A DNA stretch of 40,890 nt from Porphyromonadaceae bacterium UBA7048 (GCA_002493945.1 DLAL01000060.1:41291-82180), one strand, 5' to 3'. Positions 7,812 through 16,236 are shown, counted from the stretch's first letter. Made by a program: numbers and translations. Notes: generated by a model not told the origin, from the letters alone.

Positions 7812-10800
7812 TCAGCGTATCACGATTTTCTCGGTGCGGCCGGCGGTCTTCACCACGTAGACACCGGCGGCGAGCACGTCGGCGGCTGCCGAGCGCATGC
7901 CCTCGTATACGACCTGACCGGCCATATTGTAGACCGTGCAGGGTGCGTCGGCCTCGGCGGCGCCCTCGATGAGGTCAACCGACGAGTTTTCGGTCACGAT
8001 CTTCAGCGTGCCGTTGGCGCCGCGCAGAAGCAGCGAGTTGTCCACCATCTCCGACATCACGTCCTTGCCGTTGTAGAGGACGCCGCGGAGCACTGCGCCG
8101 GGCTTGAGGTTGATGAAGATGCGGGTGCCCTTGCTGTCGTCCGACGAGCCCAGGGTGGCGCCGTCGAAGAGGCGTGCGAAGTGTGCGCCCGACAGAAGCG
8201 ACGACTGTGCGGCGCGGCGTGCCTGACGGCGCACCTGTGCCGGAGTCTCGGGTTCTTCCTCAGGCACGGGAGCCTCGAGTTCTTCCTCAAGTTCGACTTC
8301 CTCGACAAGCTCCTCGAATTCTTCCTCGGGGATGGCCGATACCTCGACATCCTCGGCCGGAATCTCCACGGCGATGCGGTTGTAGAGGTCACTGAAGATG
8401 CCCCACTGGGGTGCGTTCAGATAGGAGCGGAACGATACGGTAGGCACTGTCAGCGAGCACTTCTTGGCGCGGATGCCGTCGAAGGCGCCAGTCTCGGCTG
8501 CCGGGGCGTCGATGGCGCTGCAGCTGAGGGCCGACAGACGCATGGAGCCGTTGAAGATGTTGGCCGATACGCTCCTGAGGGTCGACGGGAGGTTGACCGA
8601 CATCAGGCGCGGGCAGAAGGCGAAGACGCCCCCGGGAATAAGTTCGACGTTCTCGGGCACGCTTGCGGCGCGGAGTTTGGTCAAGCCGAAAGCTCCTTCG
8701 GCGATGGTCTTTACGCTGGAGGGAAGTTCGACAGCCTCCAGTGCGGTCCCTGCGAAGGCGTAGCAGCCGATGGTCTCAAGAGCCTCGGGAAGGAGGACGA
8801 TCTGCAGTCCGGTGCAGCCGCCGAAGGTCTCGTCCTCGATGGCGGTCAGAGCCGATGCGCCGAGGTCGGCGAACTCGAGAAGCGTGCAGCCGCGGAAGGC
8901 TTCCCGCTCAATCCGGCGCAGACTGCTGCCTGCGGTGAGGGCCTTGAGCGATATGGCGTCGGCGAAAGCGTAACTTCCGATTGTCTCGAGGGCGTCGGGA
9001 AGTTCGTCGATGTCAAGGAGCGAGCAGCCGCTGAAGGCTTCGCTGCCGATGGCGGTTACGCCGGCAGGAATGACGTCCGTATCCACGAGCCTGCAGCCCT
9101 TGAAGGCGCGGTCGCTTATGGCCGTGAGTCCGGCGGGAAGAACCACCTCGGTGAGGAGCGACATATTCTCGAATGCGCCTTCAGGCAGGGTGGTGTTGGT
9201 GATGCCTGCCAGGTTGAGCGAGTAGAGCGAGATCATGTTCTCGCGGATGAGGCGGAAGTCGGCGTCGGTCAGCGTGCCCGTCACGGTCAGCTTGCTCACG
9301 CGCGAAGGCATGATGCCGCTCTGCAGACGGATTTCCTCTGCGATGGGCGACTGGCCGCTCACGTGCACGGTCACCTCGCACTGCGACTCCTCGACGATGT
9401 TGAACGAACGCCAGCGCGGACTGCGCGAGTAGGCGTCCTTGCAGCCGTTGTTCACCACCAGGGTGATATTGTCGTACTCGGCCGAAGTGAAGGGGAAGGC
9501 GGCAGCCACCGACGGAGGTGTCTGTGCATGGATGCGGATGAGGCGCAGGCCGGCTGAACCGATGGCGTTTTCTTCGATAGTTTTTATTCCCGAACCGAGG
9601 TTGAGTATGGCGGCGTTGCCACAGGCGCCGGATTTGAGGACGGTTATGCCGTCGGGCACGGTGAGTTCGCCGATACCGCATCTGAAGGCATTTGTCTCAA
9701 GTGTGGTCAGTGACGCAGGCAGCTTGACCCGAGTCAACAGGGATTCTAAAGTAAAAGCATAAGTCCTTATACTTTTAACGGTCTCGGGAAATTTGACATC
9801 TGCCAGATGATTACAGCCAGAGAAGGCTCCTTCGCCTATTTCTTCAAGAGACGAACCGAGGTCGGCCCTGATAAAGGAACAGCCCGAGAAGGAGTATTCA
9901 CCGATTTTACGGACATTTACAAGGTTGAGTTTCTCAAGGCCTGTCTGACTGACACCATCCTGATAATAGTCTTTATCGTTATCGTCATCGTTCAGCCATC
10001 CCGTACAGAAAGCGGCCTTACCGATTTCCTCAAGGCTTTCAGGGAAAGTGATGTCATTAAGCGCCCAATTGCTCCTGAAGCATTTTTTCCCTATTGTGCG
10101 CAACTGTTTGGGCAGATATACTTTCTCGAGTTTAAGACAGCCTTCGAAAGTATGACCTTTGAGCTCGGTCACATTTGAGAAAAGAACGGCTTTCTGAAGA
10201 TTCTTAGCCTCGCGGAAAGCGCCTTCGCCGAGTTCCTTCAGTCCCTCGGGGAGGGTGACAGAGGTCAGCGTCTCACAGTTCTGGAAGGCGTAGTCGCCGA
10301 TTGACGTGAGGGTCGAAGGCAGCGCGTCGAACTCGAGAGTCTCGCAACCGTCGAAAGCATGCTCGCCTATGGCCTCGAGGCCTTCGGGCATAGCTACGTA
10401 GTACATGTCTTTCTGACCGGCGAAGGCGTATGCGCCGATGCGCTTGAGAGTCGACGGCAGCATCACCTCGCCGCTGAAGTTCAGACCTGTCAGCTTGAAG
10501 TCGGGTATCTCGGTCGTTCCCTCGGGAAGCTCGAAAGTGGTGAAGCGCATGCCTGCCACGTATATCTCGCTGTTGCCCCAGCGGTAGGGGTTGGAGGTGA
10601 CGTCGCCGAGCTTCACATCGTTGTACCACGTGCCCCAGTTAGCGATGTCGACGCGCTCTGCGCCCGACAGACCATTGAAAAGACCTGCTCCGAGCTCCTT
10701 GACGTCGGCGCCGATGGTCACGTTCTTGCAGTTGGCGAAGCTATTATTGAAGTAGGTGTTGGGAAGGTAGAGATTCCATTGTGCGCCACCGCTATTAAAG

Positions 10801-11330
10801 TCCTTGATATCTGCGTAGTCAGAGCAGATGACCGAGCGGTTTACAGTAACATTTTCAAGTTTTCCGGCGTCATCGTACCAGGCGAGCGAAGTGGCCTGCT
10901 GATAAAGCTCTATAGGCGTATCTGATGCCTCGAATGTGATGCTTTTAAGTCCGGTACAGCCCTCGAAGGCACCGGGGCCGACCACCTGTACGCCGGCAGG
11001 AATGGTCACCGAGCTTATCTTGGTCTGACAGTCGAAAGCTCGGTCGTGTATCTGCACTACATTAAACGTACCGGATATAGTGAGTATCATCTGATGCTCC
11101 TCAGACCAAAAGGAGACGCCTTCGGCCTCGACCGTTTCCGGGATTATCAGATCTCCTTCCAGCCCTTCTTTCGCAGCGGCTATGCTGACCGTTTTGGCCT
11201 CCGGATCGAGAGTAAAGTAGGTAAAGCTGTCGTCGTTGCCGAAGCTGTAACCATACGGGACGACATACTCCGCCGAGGCAGGGATGCCCATCGCCGCCAC
11301 AAGAGCAGCTGTGAGTAAAAGTTTTTTCAT
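7812..11330 (-). CDS. BspA-type leucine-rich repeat surface protein with C-terminal sorting-like domain
   Basis: A 1172-residue secreted protein. MKKLLLTAALVAAMGIPASA is a signal peptide. Two blocks of Treponema pallidum/BspA-like LRRs (LRR_5) follow, about 90-620 and 715-985, with repeated units such as IGEHAFDGCETL, LTSIGDYAFQNCETL and IGSEAFSGCSLL. A linker between them (about 655-710) is not LRR. Residues about 988-1030 are a strongly acidic, Glu-rich, proline-containing linker. The end, with VYNMAGQVVYEG and AAGVYVVKTAGRTEKIVIR, resembles type IX secretion sorting domains, suggesting surface exposure. Such proteins often bind host or bacterial surfaces; the ligand here is unknown. A central segment (9721-10200) has markedly lower GC than the rest. 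The gene stands alone, with its own promoter and terminator. Confidence 0.9.
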   Translation of the reverse strand: MKKLLLTAALVAAMGIPASAEYVVPYGYSFGNDDSFTYFTLDPEAKTVSIAAAKEGLEGDLIIPETVEAEGVSFWSEEHQMILTISGTFNVVQIHDRAFDCQTKISSVTIPAGVQVVGPGAFEGCTGLKSITFEASDTPIELYQQATSLAWYDDAGKLENVTVNRSVICSDYADIKDFNSGGAQWNLYLPNTYFNNSFANCKNVTIGADVKELGAGLFNGLSGAERVDIANWGTWYNDVKLGDVTSNPYRWGNSEIYVAGMRFTTFELPEGTTEIPDFKLTGLNFSGEVMLPSTLKRIGAYAFAGQKDMYYVAMPEGLEAIGEHAFDGCETLEFDALPSTLTSIGDYAFQNCETLTSVTLPEGLKELGEGAFREAKNLQKAVLFSNVTELKGHTFEGCLKLEKVYLPKQLRTIGKKCFRSNWALNDITFPESLEEIGKAAFCTGWLNDDDNDKDYYQDGVSQTGLEKLNLVNVRKIGEYSFSGCSFIRADLGSSLEEIGEGAFSGCNHLADVKFPETVKSIRTYAFTLESLLTRVKLPASLTTLETNAFRCGIGELTVPDGITVLKSGACGNAAILNLGSGIKTIEENAIGSAGLRLIRIHAQTPPSVAAAFPFTSAEYDNITLVVNNGCKDAYSRSPRWRSFNIVEESQCEVTVHVSGQSPIAEEIRLQSGIMPSRVSKLTVTGTLTDADFRLIRENMISLYSLNLAGITNTTLPEGAFENMSLLTEVVLPAGLTAISDRAFKGCRLVDTDVIPAGVTAIGSEAFSGCSLLDIDELPDALETIGSYAFADAISLKALTAGSSLRRIEREAFRGCTLLEFADLGASALTAIEDETFGGCTGLQIVLLPEALETIGCYAFAGTALEAVELPSSVKTIAEGAFGLTKLRAASVPENVELIPGGVFAFCPRLMSVNLPSTLRSVSANIFNGSMRLSALSCSAIDAPAAETGAFDGIRAKKCSLTVPTVSFRSYLNAPQWGIFSDLYNRIAVEIPAEDVEVSAIPEEEFEELVEEVELEEELEAPVPEEEPETPAQVRRQARRAAQSSLLSGAHFARLFDGATLGSSDDSKGTRIFINLKPGAVLRGVLYNGKDVMSEMVDNSLLLRGANGTLKIVTENSSVDLIEGAAEADAPCTVYNMAGQVVYEGMRSAAADVLAAGVYVVKTAGRTEKIVIR
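8241..8366 (-). other. Glu-rich linker encoded within the LRR gene
   Basis: Codes for about residues 988-1030 of the LRR protein, dominated by Glu with Pro, Val and Leu (EEEFEELVEEVELEEELEA). It separates the LRR blocks from the C-terminal sorting-like domain and probably acts as a spacer or wall-spanning linker. Confidence 0.6.
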
Positions 11331-11344
11331 ACTTGATGATTTGA

Positions 11345-11399
11345 TAATTAATGCTTAGTAATAGGTAAGTATAACCCGTGCAAATGTAAGCATTAATTA
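11345..11399. promoter_or_regulatory. 13-bp inverted repeat and -7 box at the LRR promoter
   Basis: TAATTAATGCTTA (11345-11357) and TAAGCATTAATTA (11387-11399) are a perfect inverted repeat with a 29-bp spacer. The -7 box TACATTTG (minus strand, 11381-11388) overlaps one arm by two bases, so the predicted transcript start (near 11375) lies between the arms. No convincing -33 box was found. The arrangement suggests a regulator binding two half-sites about four helical turns apart. Confidence 0.55.
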
Positions 11400-11454
11400 A
11401 CAAATTACCCCGCCGATTATTAAATAGTGTTAAAGGATGTGTTAAAAATTTACC

Positions 11455-11490
11455 GACAAGTCGGACCTGTCTGACTTGTCTGACCTGTCT
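11455..11490. repeat. Four tandem 9-bp GACNNGTCW-type units
   Basis: GACAAGTCG, GACCTGTCT, GACTTGTCT and GACCTGTCT in immediate tandem, followed by GAC. Same unit as at 1-18 and 2829-2853. It lies in the 310-bp stretch without a gene between the LRR and PAP2 genes. Confidence 0.7.
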
Positions 11491-11524
11491 GACAAAACAG
11501 TCGTCAGTCACTGTGACCTACTGT

Positions 11525-11569
11525 CCTCCTGTTCTCCTGTCTAAAAATTGGGGACAGGAGTACAGGAGG
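11525..11569. repeat. Imperfect hairpin made of CTCCTGT repeats
   Basis: CCTCCTGTTCTCCTGTC (11525-11541) pairs with GACAGGAGTACAGGAGG (11553-11569), 16 of 17 positions, with an 11-nt loop. The left arm is repeated nearly exactly at 11603-11619, and the two copies share 21 bp from 11521 and 11599. It may be a second terminator or a dispersed intergenic repeat. Confidence 0.55.
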
Positions 11570-11589
11570 AACAGGAGAAGTTGTGGAAT

Positions 11590-11639
11590 AAAAAATAACT
11601 GTCCTCCTGTTCTCCTGTCCAAAAAAGATTGGAGGACAG
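11590..11639 (-). terminator. Terminator after the PAP2 gene
   Basis: On the minus strand, directly after the PAP2 stop, CTGTCCTCC (complement of 11631-11639) can pair with GGAGGACAG (complement of 11599-11607), followed by TTATTTTTTATT. The loop is long (23 nt) and includes the other half of the repeat. Likely terminator for the LTA-synthase-like/PAP2 operon. Confidence 0.55.
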
Positions 11640-11640
11640 C

Positions 11641-12372
11641 TCAGATGATGGCGGCGATGACTATGCAGAGGGCCGTGGCGGCGCCCGTGGCTATCATGGC
11701 GTCGAAAGCACGGATATTGACCGCGCGGCTCTGAAAGTCGGAGAACTGCAGCAGTATCGGCGACTCCTCGACGATGTCGTTGCCGTCGGAATCGACCTTG
11801 GCAGAACTGCTCATCATGTGGTTCACCCACATGGCGCCGCGGTAGCAGAGATAGCCGAAGCCCGAGCCTATGAGCGCGCCCACGAGCAGGTCGCCCGGAT
11901 AGTGTACGCCCAGGTAGAGACGTGAGTACGAGTTCACTATGGCCCAGCCGAAGATGAAGAACGCGAAGCGGCGGTGACGCACCACGAGCGCCAGAAAGGT
12001 CGACAGCGCGAACGAGTTGGCGGCGTGACACGACGGGAATCCGTAGCGGCCGCCGCGATAGCCGTCGACTATAGTCACCAGCGCGGAGACGGGATTGTCG
12101 GGATTGGACGGACGCATGCGCGTGAAGATGGGGCGCAGCAGCGTGGCGCACGTCTGGTCGGTCAGCGCTATGGCCGCGCCGAGAGCCACCACGAAGACCG
12201 TGGCGCGGCGCCAGTCGAAGTGCTTGTAGAGCACATACAGCGCCACGACATACATCGGTATCCATATGAAGCGGCCCGTGAAGAGCTGCATGAAGTGGTC
12301 GAAGAACGGAGTGTGCAGGCTGTTGAAGAAGAGCAGTATCTGCGTGTCTATGTCGATAAGTGTGTCAAGCAT
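11641..12372 (-). CDS. PAP2-family membrane phosphatase
   Basis: This 243-residue protein has several membrane helices and the three-part phosphatase signature of the PAP2 superfamily: R80-x6-RP (conservative Lys to Arg change of KxxxxxxRP), P-S-C-H at 113-116 with H116, and S-R151-x5-H157-x3-D161. The family dephosphorylates lipid phosphates such as undecaprenyl pyrophosphate or phosphatidylglycerol phosphate at the inner membrane. A soluble segment with SSSAKVDSDGNDIVEES separates the last helix. It starts 5 bp after the stop of the upstream LTA-synthase-like gene, so both are in one operon and may act on related envelope lipids. Exact substrate unknown. Confidence 0.88.
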   Translation of the reverse strand: MLDTLIDIDTQILLFFNSLHTPFFDHFMQLFTGRFIWIPMYVVALYVLYKHFDWRRATVFVVALGAAIALTDQTCATLLRPIFTRMRPSNPDNPVSALVTIVDGYRGGRYGFPSCHAANSFALSTFLALVVRHRRFAFFIFGWAIVNSYSRLYLGVHYPGDLLVGALIGSGFGYLCYRGAMWVNHMMSSSAKVDSDGNDIVEESPILLQFSDFQSRAVNIRAFDAMIATGAATALCIVIAAII

Positions 12373-12377
12373 CGGTA

Positions 12378-14186
12378 TCAGAGATTTGAGAGATTGTCGT
12401 ATAAGGTCTGCAGGATGGCTTTGGCCTGTGTGGCCGACGTGCGCGTGCCTGCCTCGACGGAATCGGTGTCGAGATTGTAGCTCAGTGTGTCGGACGGCGT
12501 CACAAGGCCCATGCGCGACTTCGACGTATAGAAGGCGTAGTGCGCGGCCGTGCTGTCGAGCATGTCCTTGCTGTATGTGAAGGCGCTGTGGTCGATGCCC
12601 AGGGCGCCCAGGAGAGTGGCGGCGATGTCGGCCTGACTGCCCGGCACGTCAATGGTGCCGCGGCGCCGCAGTGCTCCGCCCGTCAGAATCAGAGGCACGC
12701 GGTGGCGCTCCTCCTCCGTGGCCAGATCAGGGGGATAAGCCCCGTAGTGGTCGGGCACTATCATCACCAGCGTGCGTGCGGCGCGCGGCGTGCGTGCGAG
12801 CGAGTCCACGAACGCCCCTATGCAGCTGTCGGCATAGGCGAAGGCGTTGGCGCGGATGTCGGTGTGGCGGCTGCGGTAAGGCACCTCGAAGGGCTCGTGG
12901 CTGCTCGAGGTCTGCACCACGCGCAGGCGCGGTCCGGCGGTGGTGTCGCGTCGGTTTTCGGCCAGCACGCGGTCGAAGAGTATGTGGTCGGGAGCGCCCC
13001 ACTTGCCGGCGCGCTCGGCCATGCTGAAGTCCTTGTCGCACATCACACTGCCGAATCCGCAGTTCACCAGATAGGCCAGCATGTTGGTGAAGTTGGCGTC
13101 GCCGCCGTAGAAGTATCGAGCGTCATATCCGGCGTCGACGAGAGTGCGCGGTATCGACGGCAGATGCTCGGCCTTGTCCACGAACTTCATCACGCTCGTG
13201 CTCGGCACGCCCGGGAAGGCGCTCAGGATGTTGGTCAGCGCGCGGTCGGTGCGGAAGCTGCCGGCATAGAAGCGCGTGAAGAGCAGCCCTTCGCGCGCTA
13301 TGGAGTCGAGCCGCACGGCCACAGCCTCGCCGCCCTGCGACGGCATCAGATGGCTCGAGAAGCTCTCGGCGATGATGATCCATATGTCGGGACGGCCTGT
13401 GGAGAGCAGCGTCGTGTCGGGGCGCAGCGCCGTGCACGTCAGACGCTCCATCAGCGCGGCTGCCTCGGCGGCATCCATGTAGCGGTACTGCGAGCCGAAG
13501 TCGCTCTGATGCGTGGCCGAATAGAGAAAGCTGAACGCCGGATTGACCGCCGCGTGGTTCAGCCGCTGGTCGGCCGAGAAGTAGGCTCGGCTGATGTTCA
13601 TCGTCGACACCGTCACGCCGCCGCGGATAGGCACGAAGAGCAGCGCCGTGGCCACGGCCATCACGCTGACGGCGCGTGCACGCCGGCGTCCGCGCTCGAC
13701 GGGTTCGACCCGTATCTTCATCACTGTCAGGCGCAGAGCCGCGTAGAACACAGCCGACAGCGCGAGCCAGCCTCCGAGGCCTGCCGCGATTTCCGCCGTC
13801 CCGGCGCTCGCCATGGCTGCCGAGGGCGACGACGTGAAGTAGAAGAGCGGCGTCATGTCCAGCTTGAAGTCCCAGTAGCCGTAGAGCACCGTATCGACGG
13901 TGAATATGGCTGCCATCGCCACTGATATGACGGCGAAGTAGACGTGCCAGGCGATGCGGCACGCGCGGCTGCGCGAGCACAGCATCCATATCGTCAGCAG
14001 AGCCGGTATGACGGTCAGATAGGCGGCCATCGACATGTCCATCGCCAGGCCGTGCCACATCACCGCCGGAGCATCCGCCAGAGAGTAGAGCGACGGATAG
14101 AAAGCCATGAAGAGCGGTTTCTCGATGACGAAAAACAGCGTAAGCATCACAAATGTGGTAAGGTATCGTATCAGGGCTTTGTCCAT
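12378..14186 (-). CDS. LTA synthase-like membrane sulfatase/phosphotransferase family protein
   Basis: About 602 residues: an N-terminal set of membrane helices (to roughly residue 200) and an extracytoplasmic alkaline-phosphatase-fold domain. Metal and catalytic features of the LtaS/OpgB group are visible: IWIIIAESFSSHL (metal Glu), GSFRTDRALTNIL with the likely Thr nucleophile, and VPDHYGAYP with the Asp-His pair. In other bacteria such enzymes transfer phosphoglycerol or phosphoethanolamine to glycans or lipids. In Bacteroidales their product is largely unknown, and lipoteichoic acid is not expected. I chose ATG 14186 (MDKALIRYLTT): an upstream in-frame ATG at 14240 lies before the -7 box and would not be transcribed. 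First gene of an operon with PAP2. Confidence 0.87.
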   Translation of the reverse strand: MDKALIRYLTTFVMLTLFFVIEKPLFMAFYPSLYSLADAPAVMWHGLAMDMSMAAYLTVIPALLTIWMLCSRSRACRIAWHVYFAVISVAMAAIFTVDTVLYGYWDFKLDMTPLFYFTSSPSAAMASAGTAEIAAGLGGWLALSAVFYAALRLTVMKIRVEPVERGRRRARAVSVMAVATALLFVPIRGGVTVSTMNISRAYFSADQRLNHAAVNPAFSFLYSATHQSDFGSQYRYMDAAEAAALMERLTCTALRPDTTLLSTGRPDIWIIIAESFSSHLMPSQGGEAVAVRLDSIAREGLLFTRFYAGSFRTDRALTNILSAFPGVPSTSVMKFVDKAEHLPSIPRTLVDAGYDARYFYGGDANFTNMLAYLVNCGFGSVMCDKDFSMAERAGKWGAPDHILFDRVLAENRRDTTAGPRLRVVQTSSSHEPFEVPYRSRHTDIRANAFAYADSCIGAFVDSLARTPRAARTLVMIVPDHYGAYPPDLATEEERHRVPLILTGGALRRRGTIDVPGSQADIAATLLGALGIDHSAFTYSKDMLDSTAAHYAFYTSKSRMGLVTPSDTLSYNLDTDSVEAGTRTSATQAKAILQTLYDNLSNL

Positions 14187-14209
14187 CAGAGCGTCGCATT
14201 TTGGTCGCG

Positions 14210-14240
14210 CAAAGATAGTCAAATTTGGCATAACTGTCAA
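14210..14240 (-). promoter_or_regulatory. Promoter of the LTA synthase-like/PAP2 operon
   Basis: Minus strand TATCTTTG (14210-14217) with TTG (14238-14240) 20 bp upstream, a good Bacteroidetes -33/-7 pair. It places the transcript start near 14204 and decides the start codon at 14186. Confidence 0.75.
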
Positions 14241-14248
14241 CCCAATGG

Positions 14249-14262
14249 CCGTTAATTAACGG
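14249..14262. promoter_or_regulatory. 14-bp perfect palindrome in the LtaS-like/ftsE divergent region
   Basis: CCGTTAATTAACGG is a perfect palindrome just upstream of the -33 box of the minus-strand promoter and about 50 bp from the ftsE -7 box. It has the form of a dimeric regulator site, but no regulator is known. Confidence 0.4.
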
Positions 14263-14314
14263 ACGCAGGTCATCAAAATTCCATAAATCGTGGCATATGC
14301 TTGATTTATTTTGT

Positions 14315-14322
14315 TACCTTTG
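14315..14322 (+). promoter_or_regulatory. -7 box upstream of ftsE
   Basis: TACCTTTG matches TAnnTTTG, 30 bp before the ftsE ATG. No clear -33 element at the expected distance was seen. Confidence 0.6.
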
Positions 14323-14352
14323 CAAAATACTTGTGAAATATAATATATCCAC

Positions 14353-15036
<684 letters not shown>

Positions 15037-15084
15037 CATCGTTTAGCTGACAGATAATTAATTAACTAACAAATAAACATAACA

Positions 15085-15381
15085 ATGAGTGATTTCAATG
15101 CAATCATAAACGACGGCAAGCCCACCCTGGTCGACTTCTTCGCCACCTGGTGCGGTCCCTGCCGCATGCAGGCTCCTATACTTGAAGAAGTCAAGAAGCG
15201 CCTCGGCGACAAAGTCAACATCATCAAGATAGACATCGACCAGAACGAAGCTCTGGCACAGCAGTACAACGTACGCTCAGTCCCCACCCTCATCATCTTC
15301 AAGGACGGCACCCCTATGTGGCGTCAGGCCGGTCTCCATCAGGCCGACGACATCGAGCGCGCCCTCACCACAGTGATGTAA
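15085..15381 (+). CDS. trxA: Thioredoxin
   Basis: A 98-residue protein with the active site W22-CGPC (23-26) and the cis-proline P67 in SVPTLIIF, the standard thioredoxin fold at slightly less than the usual 105 residues because the N-terminus is short. There is no signal peptide, so it is a cytoplasmic disulfide reductase. It lies 48 bp after ftsE; no TAnnTTTG box was found between them, so it may be co-transcribed or use a non-canonical promoter. A strong terminator follows. Confidence 0.95.
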   Translation: MSDFNAIINDGKPTLVDFFATWCGPCRMQAPILEEVKKRLGDKVNIIKIDIDQNEALAQQYNVRSVPTLIIFKDGTPMWRQAGLHQADDIERALTTVM

Positions 15382-15404
15382 CACCCCATTTTATACGTAA
15401 ATAC

Positions 15405-15448
15405 AAACACGCCGAGGCTGCATAGCGGCCCCGGCGTGGTGTTTTTTA
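15405..15448 (+). terminator. Rho-independent terminator of the ftsE-trx unit
   Basis: CACGCCG (15408-15414) pairs with CGGCGTG (15432-15438), with additional GGC/GCC pairing inside the loop, followed by GTGTTTTTT. It is 26 bp after the thioredoxin stop. Confidence 0.8.
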
Positions 15449-15478
15449 CTTAATATAAATATATTTGAGCCTGCACTA

Positions 15479-15514
15479 TTGCTATTTAAAAAATTAGCAT
15501 TACCTTTGCGTAAT
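15479..15514 (+). promoter_or_regulatory. Promoter and possible operator of hicAB
   Basis: TTG (15479-15481), 19 bp, then TACCTTTG (15501-15508). Two short dyads overlie it: TGCTA (15480-15484) with TAGCA (15495-15499), and ATTAC (15499-15503) with GTAAT (15510-15514) around the -7 box. The dyads are candidate HicB sites. The promoter decides the hicA start at 15533. Confidence 0.65.
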
Positions 15515-15532
15515 GAATCAATCTACCTCGAA

Positions 15533-15724
15533 ATGAAATACAATGAGCTTCATAGAAAATTGAGGAAAGCCGGCTGCTATGAGACCGGAGAAAATCGGAA
15601 CGGCCATCCGGAATGGTTCAGTCCTTTGACGGGACAATATTTTACCACAGGAGCTCATGGGAAAGAGGAGGTTGCAACTGGTACTCTCCGAAATATCATG
15701 AAGGCATCCGGAGTGAAATTCTGA
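15533..15724 (+). CDS. hicA: HicA-family mRNA interferase toxin
   Basis: A 63-residue basic protein with the HicA (YcfA-like, dsRBD-fold) pattern: MKYNELHRKLRKAGCY, then NGHPEWFSPLTGQ with the probable catalytic H25, and ending VATGTLRNIMKASGV as is typical of the family (G-T-L-x-x-I-x-x-x-A/S-G). HicA toxins cleave mRNA and are neutralised by HicB. I use ATG 15533, not the longer in-frame ATG at 15479, because the promoter -7 box at 15501-15508 lies between them and the extra N-terminus is not family-like. hicB follows after 72 bp. The cassette is clearly lower in GC than its neighbours. Confidence 0.88.
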   Translation: MKYNELHRKLRKAGCYETGENRNGHPEWFSPLTGQYFTTGAHGKEEVATGTLRNIMKASGVKF

Positions 15725-15796
15725 CTATAATATCAAAGATTCACTGAGTGCCAACTCAAGCTACTATCGGTTTGTTAATAAATAAAATAGCATTAT

Positions 15797-16204
15797 ATGG
15801 TACAGGTCAAAGCATATATAGCCCGCGAAAAAGATGGCTCTTATTCCATCTTTGTTGATGAAAAAGCTCCTATAAATTATGGGCTTGTAGGAGAAGGAAA
15901 TTCCGTTGAAGAAGCTATTGCAGACTGGAACGGAACATATGCCGCTATGAAAGAGAGCTATGCACAAAAAGGTCTCGAATTTGCGGAGGCTCAGTTTTCC
16001 TTCGTCTTCGATGTACCCTCCTTTCTCTCATATTATAGTGGCCTGATCTCGTTCAAAGGTTTGGCAAAACTTACAGGAATATCCGCAGCTCAACTCTCCC
16101 AGTATGCTACAGGGTATCGCAATCCTTCGCCTAAAACAACTGCAAAGATTCAGGACGGTCTTCACGCAATTGCACGCGAGTTGAGTCAGGTGGCTCTGGT
16201 GTGA
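15797..16204 (+). CDS. hicB: HicB-family antitoxin with C-terminal HTH
   Basis: A 135-residue protein. The N-terminal part (1 to about 75) is a partly degraded RNase H-like HicB domain (VKAYIAREKDGSYSIFVDE, NSVEEAIADWNGTYAAMKE). The C-terminal part (about 83-125: SFKGLAKLTGISAAQLSQYATGYRNPSPKT) is a helix-turn-helix that binds DNA, so the protein likely neutralises HicA and represses its own promoter. The order toxin then antitoxin is usual for hicAB. The 72-bp gap contains only AT-rich sequence. The gene is AT-rich (hand count 32% GC at 15841-15900, against 63% at 14701-14760 in ftsE), suggesting acquisition by transfer. Confidence 0.9.
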   Translation: MVQVKAYIAREKDGSYSIFVDEKAPINYGLVGEGNSVEEAIADWNGTYAAMKESYAQKGLEFAEAQFSFVFDVPSFLSYYSGLISFKGLAKLTGISAAQLSQYATGYRNPSPKTTAKIQDGLHAIARELSQVALV

Positions 16205-16236
16205 TTCGGTCATCTTTTCGTATTCGTTAATACAGC

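Noticed and set aside
7425..9557. Plus-strand open frame of 710 codons opposite the LRR and debranching enzyme genes
   Set aside because: It runs across two genes, a terminator and a promoter, with no recognisable domain.
11345..11399. Invertible phase-variable promoter at the LRR gene
   Set aside because: The 29-bp spacer is too short to carry a promoter and the -7 box overlaps an arm; no invertase gene is near.
11455..11639. CRISPR array
   Set aside because: Units are only 9 bp without unique spacers, and the other repeats are hairpins; no cas genes are present.
14187..14240. Longer N-terminus of the LTA synthase-like protein from ATG 14240
   Set aside because: The -7 box at 14210-14217 lies downstream of that ATG, and MDKALIRYLTT begins properly before the first membrane helix.
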